A stretch of 64,000 nucleotides of DNA, from NCBI RefSeq assembly GCF_016907365.1, contig NZ_JAFBBV010000001.1:3472001-3536000 (forward strand), read 5' to 3'. Shown in pieces: positions 24,302-32,981 of the stretch. Position 1 is the first letter of the stretch, and each line of letters opens with the position of its first letter. Under the pieces are notes generated by a model. That model was not told the DNA's origin. It searched no databases and worked only from the letters and a program-made list of their open reading frames with translations. Both the position numbers and the translations under genes were made by a program. The DNA comes from Oerskovia paurometabola (GTDB lineage Bacteria > Actinomycetota > Actinomycetes > Actinomycetales > Cellulomonadaceae).

Positions 24302-25702
24302 TCAGTGCGCCAGGAAGCCCAGCAGGTCGTGGCGCGTGAGCACCCCGACCGGGTCGCCGTCGTCGATCACGAGCAGCGCGTCGGCGTCGTGCAACGCGGC
24401 CCGGATGGCAGCGACACCCTCACCTGCCCCGATGAGCGGGAACCGCGGCTCCATGTGCTTGTCCACGCGGTCGGCGAGAGATGCCCGCCCGGAGAACACG
24501 GCGTCGAGCAGCGTCCGCTCGCTCACGGCCCCGGCGACCTCGCCGATCTTGACGGGCGGCTCGGCCCCGACGACGGGCATCTGCGAGACGCCGTACTCGC
24601 GCAGGATCTCGATCGCGTCGCGCACGGTCTCGCCCGGGTGGGTGTGGACGAGGCTGGGGAGCTGCCCGCTCTTGGAGCGCAGCATGTCGCCCGCGGTCAC
24701 GCCCTCCTCGGCGTCGAGGAACCCGTAGGACCGCATCCAGGAGTCGTTGAAGATCTTGGACAGGTAGCCACGTCCGCCGTCGGGCAGGATCACGACGATC
24801 ACGGCGCGCGCCGCGGCCTCGGGGTCCTCGTCCTGGAGGCGGCGGGCCAGTCGCAGCGCCGCGACGACAGCCATGCCGCACGAGCCGCCGACGAGCAGGC
24901 CCTCCTCGCGGGCGAGCCGGCGGGTCATCTCGAACGAGTCGGCGTCGCTCACGGCGATGATCTCGTCGGGCACGGTCGGGTCGTACGCGGCAGGCCAGAA
25001 GTCCTCGCCCACGCCCTCGACGAGGTACGGACGACCGTCGCCGCCCGAGTAGACGGACCCGGCGGGGTCGGCGCCCACGACGTGCACCCGCCCACCGGCC
25101 GGACGCGACGCCGACACGTCCTTGAGGTACCGGCCGGTCCCGGTGATGGTGCCGCCCGTCCCGACCCCTGCGACGAGGTGCGTGACGCGGCCGTCGGTGT
25201 CGGTCCAGATCTCGGGGCCGGTGCTCTCGTAGTGGGACGCAGGGCCGTTCGGGTTGGCGTACTGGTTGGGCTTCCAGGCCCCGGGGATCTCGGCGACGAG
25301 CCGGTCCGAGACCGAGTAGTAGGAGTCGGGGTGGTCGGGAGCCACGGCGGTAGGGGTGACGACGACGCGCGCGCCGTAGGCGGTCAGGACGTCGCGCTTG
25401 TCCTGGCTCACCTTGTCGGGGCAGACGAACACGCAGTCGTATCCCTTGCGCTGCGCCACGAGCGCGAGGCCGACCCCGGTGTTCCCCGAGGTCGGCTCGA
25501 CGATCGTGCCGCCGGGCGCGAGCTCCCCGGAGGCTTCGGCCGCCTCGATCATCTTGAGCGCGATGCGGTCCTTCACGGACCCGCCAGGGTTGAGGTACTC
25601 GACCTTGGCGAGGATCGTCGCGGAGAGGCCGTCGGTCACCGATCCGAGCCGGACCAGGGGTGTCCCGCCGACGAGGTCAGAGATGTGGTGTGCGAACTTC
25701 AT
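24302..25702 (-). CDS. cbs: Cystathionine beta-synthase with C-terminal CBS-domain pair
   Basis: A 466-residue PLP enzyme condensing homocysteine with serine in reverse transsulfuration. PLP lysine Lys44 (NPGGSVKDRIAL), PTSGNTGVGLA, the phosphate loop GVGTGGTITG and GGSCGMAV are all present. Residues about 335-466 form two CBS motifs (VHTHPGETVRDAIEILREYGVSQMPVV; PRFPLIGAGEGVAAIR...LLVIDDGDPVGVLTRHDLL). There is no heme-binding N terminus. With metB in this window the cell could run transsulfuration both ways. It is 7 bp after the membrane gene upstream, forming an operon. Confidence 0.92.
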   Translation of the reverse strand: MKFAHHISDLVGGTPLVRLGSVTDGLSATILAKVEYLNPGGSVKDRIALKMIEAAEASGELAPGGTIVEPTSGNTGVGLALVAQRKGYDCVFVCPDKVSQDKRDVLTAYGARVVVTPTAVAPDHPDSYYSVSDRLVAEIPGAWKPNQYANPNGPASHYESTGPEIWTDTDGRVTHLVAGVGTGGTITGTGRYLKDVSASRPAGGRVHVVGADPAGSVYSGGDGRPYLVEGVGEDFWPAAYDPTVPDEIIAVSDADSFEMTRRLAREEGLLVGGSCGMAVVAALRLARRLQDEDPEAAARAVIVVILPDGGRGYLSKIFNDSWMRSYGFLDAEEGVTAGDMLRSKSGQLPSLVHTHPGETVRDAIEILREYGVSQMPVVGAEPPVKIGEVAGAVSERTLLDAVFSGRASLADRVDKHMEPRFPLIGAGEGVAAIRAALHDADALLVIDDGDPVGVLTRHDLLGFLAH

Positions 25703-25709
25703 GCACCGA

Positions 25710-26258
25710 TCATGCGCTGCCGAGGGCCATTCCGCCGAGCACGGCGCACAACGCGACGCTCACGCCGAGGATCACGACGAGCAACGGACGGTCCGCGGCG
25801 TCGCGTGCGAAGTACCGCCCGACGGCGGCGCTCAGCCCGCCCGCGACGGCCAGGTAGAGCACCGACGCCAGGGCGATCCCGCTCGTCGCGGTGGTCGGGT
25901 CGCCGGTGGCCGCGCCGAGCAGCGAGCCCAGCACCATGAAGCTCCAGATCCCGACCCCCAGGAACCCGAGGGCGAAGAAGAGCGTGGTCGCCTTGCGGTC
26001 GTCCCACTCGCGCGAGATGCGGTGCCCGAGCCAGGCGAGCACCGCCCCGGCCGTGAGGGTCACGAGCAGGATGACGACGGCGGAGACCGTGACCCAGGCG
26101 ACGGCGTTGGGGGCGCTGCCACCGACCAGGAGACCGTAGGGGACCTGGAGGACGAGCAGCGTGAAGGCGGCCAGGGCGAGGCCGGCGGCAAAGACCGGCA
26201 CCCGCGTCGGAACGGGTTCCGATGCGGGTGCCGGGGACTTCTTCCGGGAGTCGGCCAA
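25710..26258 (-). CDS. Small integral membrane protein, function unknown
   Basis: About 182 residues with five predicted membrane segments after a Lys/Pro-rich N terminus. The start appears to be TTG 26258, two bases past the stop of the Bax-inhibitor gene; an internal GTG is an alternative. It is sandwiched between that gene and cbs with almost no spacing, so the three are co-transcribed. No motif gives a function. Confidence 0.65.
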   Translation of the reverse strand: MADSRKKSPAPASEPVPTRVPVFAAGLALAAFTLLVLQVPYGLLVGGSAPNAVAWVTVSAVVILLVTLTAGAVLAWLGHRISREWDDRKATTLFFALGFLGVGIWSFMVLGSLLGAATGDPTTATSGIALASVLYLAVAGGLSAAVGRYFARDAADRPLLVVILGVSVALCAVLGGMALGSA

Positions 26259-26260
26259 GG

Positions 26261-27148
26261 TCAGTCGCTGCTCTGCAGGATCGCGAACAGGCGCAGGAAC
26301 TCGAGGTACAGCCAGATGAGCGTGACCATGAGCCCGAACGCAGCCGACCAGGCGAACTTGGCGGGCACGCCCGCCTCGACGCCACGCTTGATCGAGTCGA
26401 AGTCGACGATGAGCGACGCAGCCGCGAGACCGACGGCGATCAGGCCGATCGCGATGCCCCAGCCACCCCCACGGGCGCCCCAGCCGTCCAGCACGCCCGT
26501 CATGATGAGGAGCATGTTGACGAGCGAGAAGGCCAGGTAGCCGACCATCGCGATGAGCAGCCAGCGCGTGAACTTGGGCGTGACCCGCACCTTGCCGGAC
26601 TTGAAGAGGAACAGCGCCGCGGCGAAGGTCACGACGGTCGCGAGCACGGCCTGCAGGACCACGCCGTTGAGCTGGACGCCGTTGATGACCATGGAGTCGT
26701 AGTACTTGCTGATGCCGCCGAGGAACGCACCCTGCGCGATCGTGTACGCCACGATGAGCGCGGGGCTCGGGTTCCGCTTGAACGCGTTGACCAGACCCAG
26801 GACGAGGCCGATGATCGCGCCGCCGATCCAGATGAACGGCATGGTGTCGACGAGCTGCCAGCTGCCGGCCGCGACGACGACGAGCAGGGCGAGCAGCCCA
26901 CCGGTCTTGATGATGACGTCGTCGTACGTGAGGCGCTTGGTGTCCGCGGTGGTAGCGGTCGGCGCGTTGTACATGGCGTCGAGCGTCGCGGCGTCGGCGG
27001 TCTGCGCGCCGTAGCTGCCGTACTGCGCCTGCTGGGGCGGGGTGCCGTACGCGGGGTTCTGCTGGACGGTGCCCGCAGCCCCCTGGCCGGTGCGCGCGCG
27101 CTTCGGCTCGCCGAAGATGGCGCTGTTGTTGAAGACGGGGTTGCTCAT
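26261..27148 (-). CDS. Bax inhibitor-1 / YccA family membrane protein
   Basis: A 295-residue protein. The N-terminal 80 residues are polar and Gln/Tyr/Ala-rich, followed by seven membrane helices with the actinobacterial Bax-inhibitor pattern (IVAYTIAQGAFLGGISKYYDS, LIVDFDSIKRGVEAG, WLYLEFLRLFAILQ). The C-terminal Asp pair region that works as a pH-sensitive latch in BsYetJ is plausibly represented by VDFDS. Family members leak Ca2+ or protons; the role here is unknown. It is first in an operon with the membrane gene and cbs. Confidence 0.9.
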   Translation of the reverse strand: MSNPVFNNSAIFGEPKRARTGQGAAGTVQQNPAYGTPPQQAQYGSYGAQTADAATLDAMYNAPTATTADTKRLTYDDVIIKTGGLLALLVVVAAGSWQLVDTMPFIWIGGAIIGLVLGLVNAFKRNPSPALIVAYTIAQGAFLGGISKYYDSMVINGVQLNGVVLQAVLATVVTFAAALFLFKSGKVRVTPKFTRWLLIAMVGYLAFSLVNMLLIMTGVLDGWGARGGGWGIAIGLIAVGLAAASLIVDFDSIKRGVEAGVPAKFAWSAAFGLMVTLIWLYLEFLRLFAILQSSD

Positions 27149-27435
27149 GCTTCCTCCTGGTCGCGGCGTCCAGTGCCCTCTGGCGAGGCGGGTGTCGCTG
27201 GCCGTGTTTCCATCCTATGCAACGAGCGGGTTCGCGCCGGTGTTCCCGGGGGTTTCATCCGACTTTTCCGGCCCTCGCGGGCCAAGATCGCTCGACCGGC
27301 CGACGGGCGTCATCCTTGCGGCGTACGGAGCCACGCCGAGAAGATCGACCGTGAGGGGGCATCGCGGGCAGGGCCTGGCTCTCTAGGCTGGGGAGGTACC
27401 CAGCCACCATCCGCAACCCACCCCGAGGGGCGAGC

Positions 27436-28410
27436 ATGATCGAAGCACGAGGCCTGACCAAGCGGTACGGGCCCAAGACCGCTGTCGACGGGATCTCCTT
27501 CACCGTCCAGCCCGGCCAGGTGACGGGCTTCCTGGGCCCGAACGGCGCCGGCAAGTCGACCACGATGCGCATGATCATGGGGCTGGACCGTCCCACGGCC
27601 GGTTCCGTGACCGTCAACGGCAAGCCGTACGTCGCGCACCGTTCACCCCTGACCGAGGTCGGGGCGCTCCTGGACGCGAAGGCCGTGCACACGGGCCGCA
27701 GCGCCTACAACCACCTTCTCGCGATGGCGGCCACGCACAACATCCCCAGGACCCGCGTGCAGGAGGTCATCGAGATGACCGGCCTGCAGTCGGTCGCGAA
27801 GAAGCGCGTCGGCGGCTTCTCGCTCGGCATGGGCCAGCGCCTGGGCATCGCGTCCGCGCTGCTGGGCGACCCCAAGACGCTGATCCTCGACGAGCCGGTC
27901 AACGGACTCGACCCCGAGGGCGTCCTGTGGGTCCGCAACCTGGCGCGCTACCTCGCCTCGGAGGGCCGCACGGTCTTCCTGTCGAGCCACCTCATGAGCG
28001 AGGTCGCGCTGACCGCGGACCACATCGTCGTGATCGGCAAGGGCCGGATCATCGCGGACGCCCCGGTCAAGGACATCGTCGACGGCGGCGCTCAGCACAC
28101 CGTGCGCGTCCGGACCCCGCAGGCCACGCAGCTCGCCGAGCTGCTGACCCGCGACGGAGCGACCGTCACGTCCGACGAGCCGAGCCTGCTCCAGATCACG
28201 GGGGCCGAGGCCGCCGGGATCGGCGAGCTCGCCGCCGCCTCGGGCATCGTCCTGCACGAGCTCACGCCCGTCACCTCCACCCTGGAGGAGGCGTACATGC
28301 TCCTCACGGCCGACGCGGTCGAGTACCAGACCGAGTCCGCCGCCCAGCACATCGGCCACGGCGTGGACGTCGCGGCCGGCGCCCAGATCTCCGAAGGAGC
28401 CAAGCGATGA
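27436..28410 (+). CDS. ABC exporter ATP-binding protein (ABC-2 type)
   Basis: A 324-residue ATPase. Walker A GPNGAGKST (34-42), the Q-loop/DAKAVHTGRSAYNHL region typical of the BcrA/NatA-like group, signature FSLGMGQRLGIA, Walker B LILDEPVNGLDP and H-loop LSSHLM are intact. The C-terminal extension (about 215-324) is typical of drug and lantibiotic exporters. It overlaps the permease gene by four bases. The next genes are a sensor kinase and response regulator, suggesting signal-controlled export. Confidence 0.93.
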   Translation: MIEARGLTKRYGPKTAVDGISFTVQPGQVTGFLGPNGAGKSTTMRMIMGLDRPTAGSVTVNGKPYVAHRSPLTEVGALLDAKAVHTGRSAYNHLLAMAATHNIPRTRVQEVIEMTGLQSVAKKRVGGFSLGMGQRLGIASALLGDPKTLILDEPVNGLDPEGVLWVRNLARYLASEGRTVFLSSHLMSEVALTADHIVVIGKGRIIADAPVKDIVDGGAQHTVRVRTPQATQLAELLTRDGATVTSDEPSLLQITGAEAAGIGELAAASGIVLHELTPVTSTLEEAYMLLTADAVEYQTESAAQHIGHGVDVAAGAQISEGAKR

Positions 28411-29255
28411 CCGCCGCCACCGTCTCCGCCGCCCAGCCGACGGCGAAGCGCACCACGTCCGCCCGCCTCAGCGTGGGCGGGGTCCTGAAGTCCGAGTGGA
28501 TCAAGTTCCGTTCGTTGCGCTCGACCTGGTGGACCGTGGGCTCGACCGTGGTCGTCATGGTGCTCATCAACCTGGCGACGGCCGCGTCGCTGAACTTCGC
28601 GGCGAGCCAGCCGGGCATGGCGGAGCAGATGGGCAACATCTCGACCGTGCAGGCGCTGGTGTCGGGCTACGTGTTCGCCCAGCTCGCGGTCGCGGTCCTG
28701 GGTGCGCTGATCATCACGGGTGAGTACTCGACGGGCATGATCCGTTCGACCCTGAGCGCCGTCCCGACCCGCCTGCCCGCGCTGTGGGCCAAGGTCGCGA
28801 TCATCGGCGTCGTGACGTTCGTCGTCGGGCTCGTCGGTGTCGCCCTGTCGTACGTGGTGACGGCTCCCATCCTGTCGGGCAACGACCTCGTGCCGGACCT
28901 GGGCGACCCGGTGGCGCAGCGCGTCGTCCTCGCGTGCGCCGCGTACCTCACGCTCGTCGCGATCCTCGCGGTCGGCGTCGGCACGATCATGCGGCACTCG
29001 GCGGGGAGCATCTTCACGCTCGTCGCCCTGCTCTTCGTGCTGCCGCTCGTGACGGCCTTCCTCTCGCAGGACTGGGTCCAGGACATCGCGAGGTTCCTGC
29101 CGATGAACCTCGGCACCGCCATGATGGCGATCACGGAGGCCGACGCCGGTGGCGTCGACGTCCTCACCCCGGGCGGGGCGACGATCGCCATGGCGGCGTG
29201 GGCTGCGGTCTCGCTCGTCGCGGCCGCCGTCGTCCTCAAGCGTCGGGACGCCTGA
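28407..29255 (+). CDS. ABC-2 type transporter permease
   Basis: A 282-residue permease with six predicted helices. SEWIKFRSLRSTWWTVGS before helix 1 and IITGEYSTGMIRSTLSAVPTR between helices 2 and 3 are hallmarks of the bacitracin/lantibiotic-type ABC-2 permeases that pair with NatA/BcrA ATPases. It starts at ATG 28407 overlapping the ATPase stop. It forms the channel half of the exporter. Confidence 0.92.
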   Translation: MTAATVSAAQPTAKRTTSARLSVGGVLKSEWIKFRSLRSTWWTVGSTVVVMVLINLATAASLNFAASQPGMAEQMGNISTVQALVSGYVFAQLAVAVLGALIITGEYSTGMIRSTLSAVPTRLPALWAKVAIIGVVTFVVGLVGVALSYVVTAPILSGNDLVPDLGDPVAQRVVLACAAYLTLVAILAVGVGTIMRHSAGSIFTLVALLFVLPLVTAFLSQDWVQDIARFLPMNLGTAMMAITEADAGGVDVLTPGGATIAMAAWAAVSLVAAAVVLKRRDA

Positions 29256-29283
29256 CCATCCCTCGCACCGCGCACAGCCCGGC

Positions 29284-29310
29284 GCCGGACCACGAGACCC
29301 GTGGTCCGGC
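29284..29310 (+). terminator. Hairpin between ABC exporter and sensor kinase genes
   Basis: GCCGGACCACG and CGTGGTCCGGC pair perfectly over 11 bp around AGACC; outer pairing (CGCACAGC with GCTGTGCG) extends the structure to roughly 29270-29325 with a small bulge. It may end or attenuate the exporter transcript before the two-component genes. Confidence 0.55.
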
Positions 29311-29320
29311 GTCGGGCGCT

Positions 29321-30772
29321 GTGCGTCCTGAGGGGGACGACGTCCCGGGTGCCGTCGGCGGCACCCCGGCCGCTGCCCCCTCTCCCCGGGCTCCCCTCCG
29401 GCCCCGGCCCGGCAGCGCCGCGGTGTTCACCGAGCTCGACGCCCGCAAGCTCGGGCCGGTACGCCGGTACTTCGTGCGCCACCCGGTCGTCATGGACTGG
29501 TTCGTCGCGGCCTGGTTCGCGGTCCCGGGCCTGCTGGTCGCCCTGCTGTACCCGGAGCCGCGCTACGGCGTCGCGGTCGCGACGCTCGCGGGCGGCGCGG
29601 CACTGCTGTGGCGCCGCCGCTACCCGCTGTGGACCGCTGCAGCCATCGGTGCCCTCGCGATCCTGACGCTCGCGCTGACGGGAGACTCCGCAGGCTTCGA
29701 GCTCGCCACCGCGTTCGCCGTCTACGCGGTCGCGACGACCTACCGGCCGGCCGTGGCGTGGAGCGTGCTGGGCGTCCTGGTCCTGACGGTCTGCACCGCG
29801 GAGATGCTCTGGTACGACTTCACGGTGAGCGAGACGGGCGCCGTGGTCCGCGCCGAGGTCGGCAGCGGCGAGCTCACGGGGCAGCGCGTCGCCACGATCG
29901 CGATCACGATCACGTTCGCCCTGCTGGGCATCGCGATCGGGTCGAGCGTGCGAGGTCGTCGCCTGCACGTCGCCGACCTCGTGGGCCGCGCGAACGCGAT
30001 CGCACGCGACCGCGACCAGCAGGCGCAGCTCGCGGCCGCGGCCGAGCGCGCGCGCATCTCGCGCGAGATGCACGACGTCGTCGCGCACTCCCTCACCGTC
30101 ATGGTCGCGCTCGCGGACGGGGCCAAGGCGCTCGGCACGAAGGACCCCGAGCTCGCGGGGCAGGCCCTCGACGAGCTCACCGAGACCGGGCGCGCGGCCC
30201 TCGCCGACATGCGCCGCGTCCTGGGGGTCCTGCGCGACCCCGACGGCACGGTCGCCCCCCTGACCCCGACCGCGGACGTGCCGAGCATGGAGGACATCGC
30301 CGAGCGGTTCCGGCACGCGGGCCTGCCGGTGCGCCTGGTGCGCGTGGGCGTCCAGCCCGACCCGGACCCGGGGCTGCGCCAGGCGGCGCACCGGATCGTG
30401 CAGGAGTCGTTGACGAACGTCCTGCGGTACGCGCCGCTGACCCCCGTGGTCGTGGTCGAGATCGCCCGGCGTGACGCGGGCGCGCCCGACGGTGGAGACT
30501 GGCTCGAGATCACGGTCACGAACAAGGCGGGGCGCGCCCCGGGCGGCACGGCCCGCGACGGGGCGGACGCCCGCCCGCTGCCCCCGGGCATCACGGGCGA
30601 CCAGCCCATCGGCACAGGAAGAGGGATCATCGGGATGCGCGAACGTGCGGCCGTCTACGGGGGCACGGTCACGGCCGGGCCCACGGCCTCGGGGTGGGAG
30701 GTCGTCGCTCGGCTGCGCCTCGACGGCGCCACGCAGCCCCGGCCCGACGGCGGAGCCGGGGTCGCGCTGTGA
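29321..30772 (+). CDS. Sensor histidine kinase (NarL-system type, HisKA_3)
   Basis: About 483 residues. A Pro-rich N terminus precedes four to six membrane helices (about 58-210), then a HisKA_3 dimerisation helix with the phospho-acceptor His251 (ISREMHDVVAHSLTV) and a HATPase_c domain (VQESLTNVLRYAP; GRGIIGMRERAAVYGG). The start is uncertain: GTG 29321 falls within the foot of a hairpin, and GTG 29423 would give 449 residues. The stop overlaps the response regulator start (GTGA). Probably controls the adjacent ABC exporter in response to a cell-envelope signal. Confidence 0.88.
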   Translation: MRPEGDDVPGAVGGTPAAAPSPRAPLRPRPGSAAVFTELDARKLGPVRRYFVRHPVVMDWFVAAWFAVPGLLVALLYPEPRYGVAVATLAGGAALLWRRRYPLWTAAAIGALAILTLALTGDSAGFELATAFAVYAVATTYRPAVAWSVLGVLVLTVCTAEMLWYDFTVSETGAVVRAEVGSGELTGQRVATIAITITFALLGIAIGSSVRGRRLHVADLVGRANAIARDRDQQAQLAAAAERARISREMHDVVAHSLTVMVALADGAKALGTKDPELAGQALDELTETGRAALADMRRVLGVLRDPDGTVAPLTPTADVPSMEDIAERFRHAGLPVRLVRVGVQPDPDPGLRQAAHRIVQESLTNVLRYAPLTPVVVVEIARRDAGAPDGGDWLEITVTNKAGRAPGGTARDGADARPLPPGITGDQPIGTGRGIIGMRERAAVYGGTVTAGPTASGWEVVARLRLDGATQPRPDGGAGVAL

Positions 30773-31530
30773 CCCTCCCCTACCCGGGCGACGCGGCGGG
30801 CGGCGCGACCGGTCATGACGGCTCGCCCCACGACGCCGCCCACCCGATCCGGGTCCTGCTCGTCGACGACCAGTCGCTGCTGCGCATGGGCTTCCGCATG
30901 ATCCTGGCGGCCGAGGACGACATCGAGGTCGTGGGCGAGGCGAGCGACGGCGAGACCGCGTTCGCGCAGGCCACGGCGCTGCGTCCCGACGTGATCCTCA
31001 TGGACGTGCGCATGCCGGGCGTCAACGGGATCGACGCGACCGAGCGGATCGTGTCCGCGCTGCCCGAGAGCCGGGTCATCATCCTCACGACGTTCGACCT
31101 CGACGAGTACGCGTTCGCGGCGCTGCGCGTGGGCGCGAGCGGGTTCCTCCTCAAGGACGCGCGGCCGGCCGACCTCGTCGGCGCGATCCGCAACGTGGCG
31201 AGCGGCGACGCGGCCGTCTCCCCGCGCATCACGCGCCGCATGCTCGAGATGTTCGCGGGCTACCTGCCGGAGAACTCGCAGAGCCAGGGCGCCGCGGCTC
31301 CGGGCCACGGGGTCGACGACCCGCGGCTGCGCGAGCTCACGGCCCGCGAGCTCGAGGTCTTCGCGGCGCTCGGCGAGGGACTGTCCAACGCCGAGATCGC
31401 GGCACGCTTCGTGGTCTCCGAGGCCACGGTCAAGACGCACGTCGGGCGCGTGCTCGGCAAGCTCGGCCTCCGGGACCGGGTCCAGGCCGTGGTGCTGGCC
31501 TACGAGACGGGCGTGGCGCGCCCGTCCTGA
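30769..31530 (+). CDS. LuxR/NarL-type response regulator
   Basis: A 253-residue regulator. Receiver domain about 27-145 with acidic pocket Asp33/Asp34, phospho-acceptor Asp79 (ILMDVRMPG) and conserved Lys in FLLKDARPADL. C-terminal GerE-type helix-turn-helix: ELTARELEVFAALGEGLSNAEIAARFVVSEATVKTHVGRVLGKLGLRDR. The GTG start overlaps the kinase stop, showing they are a co-translated pair. The stop codon overlaps the dispersed 18-mer GAGCGGCGCCGTCGGGCC. Confidence 0.94.
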   Translation: MTLPYPGDAAGGATGHDGSPHDAAHPIRVLLVDDQSLLRMGFRMILAAEDDIEVVGEASDGETAFAQATALRPDVILMDVRMPGVNGIDATERIVSALPESRVIILTTFDLDEYAFAALRVGASGFLLKDARPADLVGAIRNVASGDAAVSPRITRRMLEMFAGYLPENSQSQGAAAPGHGVDDPRLRELTARELEVFAALGEGLSNAEIAARFVVSEATVKTHVGRVLGKLGLRDRVQAVVLAYETGVARPS

Positions 31531-31631
31531 GCGGCGCCGTCGGGCCCCGAGTGGTGCGGGCCGCCGCCTGCGGGCATGGTCGTGGAGGGGAGCGTTCGGC
31601 TCCGTCGTCCACGACGCGGGAGGCAGCCACC

Positions 31632-32909
31632 ATGCCCGACCACCACGACCCGTTCTCGACCGGCTTCTCCGGCGACCACGGGCGAGACTTCGAGATCCGC
31701 AGCGTCCTGGGCGGCGCGTACAGCGGCGCGGCGGACGTGGGCGAGGTCCTCGCGGCCGTCGCGCACGTGCGCGACAAGGACCATCAAGGGTGGTTCGACG
31801 CGTGGCACTCGCTCGGCGACCGGGTGGCGCGGCTCGCTTCCGACGCCGCGGCGGCCGGGCACGGGACGAGCGCCGCGGCCGCCTACCTGCGGGCGTCCGC
31901 CTACTACGCGGCCGCGGTCAACGCGGTCGCCGCGCTCGAGGACGAGAGCCGGCTCGTGCCCACGTTCCACGAGCACCGCGCCGCGTGGGACCGGTGGGTC
32001 GACGCGAGCGGGCTCGTCGTCGAGCGCCTCGCGGTCCCGTACGAGGGGACGACCCTGCCGGGGTACTTCTTCAGCGCGTCCGACGCGGCGTCGACCGCCG
32101 CGATCGCGGCGGACCCCGGACAGGTCCGACCGCGGTCGACGCTCGTCGCCGTGAACGGCTCGGACGGCTCGCTGACGTCGATGTGGACCGCGTGCGTCGC
32201 GGGCGCGCTGCGCCGGGGGTATCACGCGTTCGTGTTCGACGGCCCCGGGCAGCAGTCGATGCTGTTCGACCAGGGCACACCGTTCCGGCACGACTTCGAG
32301 GCCGTCCTGACCCCTGTGCTCGACACGCTCGTCAGCCGCGGCGACGTGGACGAGGGACGCATCGCGGTGTACGGGTCGAGCCAGGCCGGGTACTGGGTGT
32401 CCCGCGCGCTCGCGTTCGAGCACCGGCCGGCTGCGGCCGTCGTCGACCCGGGGGTCGTCGACGTCTCGGCGTCATGGACGGGCTCGATGCCCAAGAGCCT
32501 GCTCAAGCTGCTGCAGGAGGGCAAGGACCACGCGTTCGACCGCGACATGGAGCTGGGCCTGCGCCTGTCGAAGGCCACCGCGGCCACGTGGCGCTTCCGT
32601 GCCCGCCCGTACGGGACCGACGGCTACGCCGCGACGCTCCGCGAGGTCCAGAGGTACGACGCGCGGGACGTCGTCGGGCAGGTCACCACTCCCCTGCTCG
32701 TCACGTCGCCCGAGGGCGAGCAGTTCTGGCCCGGCCAGTCCGAAGAGCTCGTGCGGCTCACGCCCGGCGTGTCGACCCTGGTGCGGTTCACCGCCGCCGA
32801 GGGCGCGAACCTGCACTGCCAGCCGCTCGGGCGCGCACTGACCGAGCAGCGGGTGTTCGACTGGCTCGACGAGACGCTCGCACCCCGGCTCGTCGGGGAC
32901 GACGACTGA
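31632..32909 (+). CDS. Alpha/beta-hydrolase of the FrsA/dihydroxy-pseudo-oxynicotine hydrolase type
   Basis: A 425-residue hydrolase with an N-terminal helical region (about 1-130) before an alpha/beta core. Nucleophile elbow VYGSSQAGYW (Ser250), oxyanion region VNGSDGSLTS, FDGPGQQ and a C-terminal His in AEGANLHCQ, with an acid in SPEGEQFW. Large N-terminal helical domains like this occur in C-C or ester hydrolases of the DUF1100/FrsA group. The substrate is unknown. ATG 31632 has a good ribosome site (GGGAGG). It is monocistronic, ending in a strong terminator. Confidence 0.85.
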   Translation: MPDHHDPFSTGFSGDHGRDFEIRSVLGGAYSGAADVGEVLAAVAHVRDKDHQGWFDAWHSLGDRVARLASDAAAAGHGTSAAAAYLRASAYYAAAVNAVAALEDESRLVPTFHEHRAAWDRWVDASGLVVERLAVPYEGTTLPGYFFSASDAASTAAIAADPGQVRPRSTLVAVNGSDGSLTSMWTACVAGALRRGYHAFVFDGPGQQSMLFDQGTPFRHDFEAVLTPVLDTLVSRGDVDEGRIAVYGSSQAGYWVSRALAFEHRPAAAVVDPGVVDVSASWTGSMPKSLLKLLQEGKDHAFDRDMELGLRLSKATAATWRFRARPYGTDGYAATLREVQRYDARDVVGQVTTPLLVTSPEGEQFWPGQSEELVRLTPGVSTLVRFTAAEGANLHCQPLGRALTEQRVFDWLDETLAPRLVGDDD

Positions 32910-32926
32910 GCCTGCCCCGGACGCGG

Positions 32927-32959
32927 GAGGCCCGCCCGTTCGTCGAACGGGCGGGCCTC
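32927..32959. terminator. Bidirectional terminator, hydrolase versus RND gene
   Basis: GAGGCCCGCCCGTTC (32927-32941) and its complement (32945-32959) give a perfect 15-bp stem with a 3-nt loop between convergent genes; TCTC follows on the plus strand. Confidence 0.8.
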
Positions 32960-32981
32960 TCTCGTCCCGGAGCGGGTCGGG

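Noticed and set aside
31529-31570. Strong terminator after the response regulator
   Set aside because: Only one arm (the dispersed 18-mer) is present; the possible partner GGGCCGCCGC gives a weak, bulged stem, so it is listed only as a repeat occurrence.
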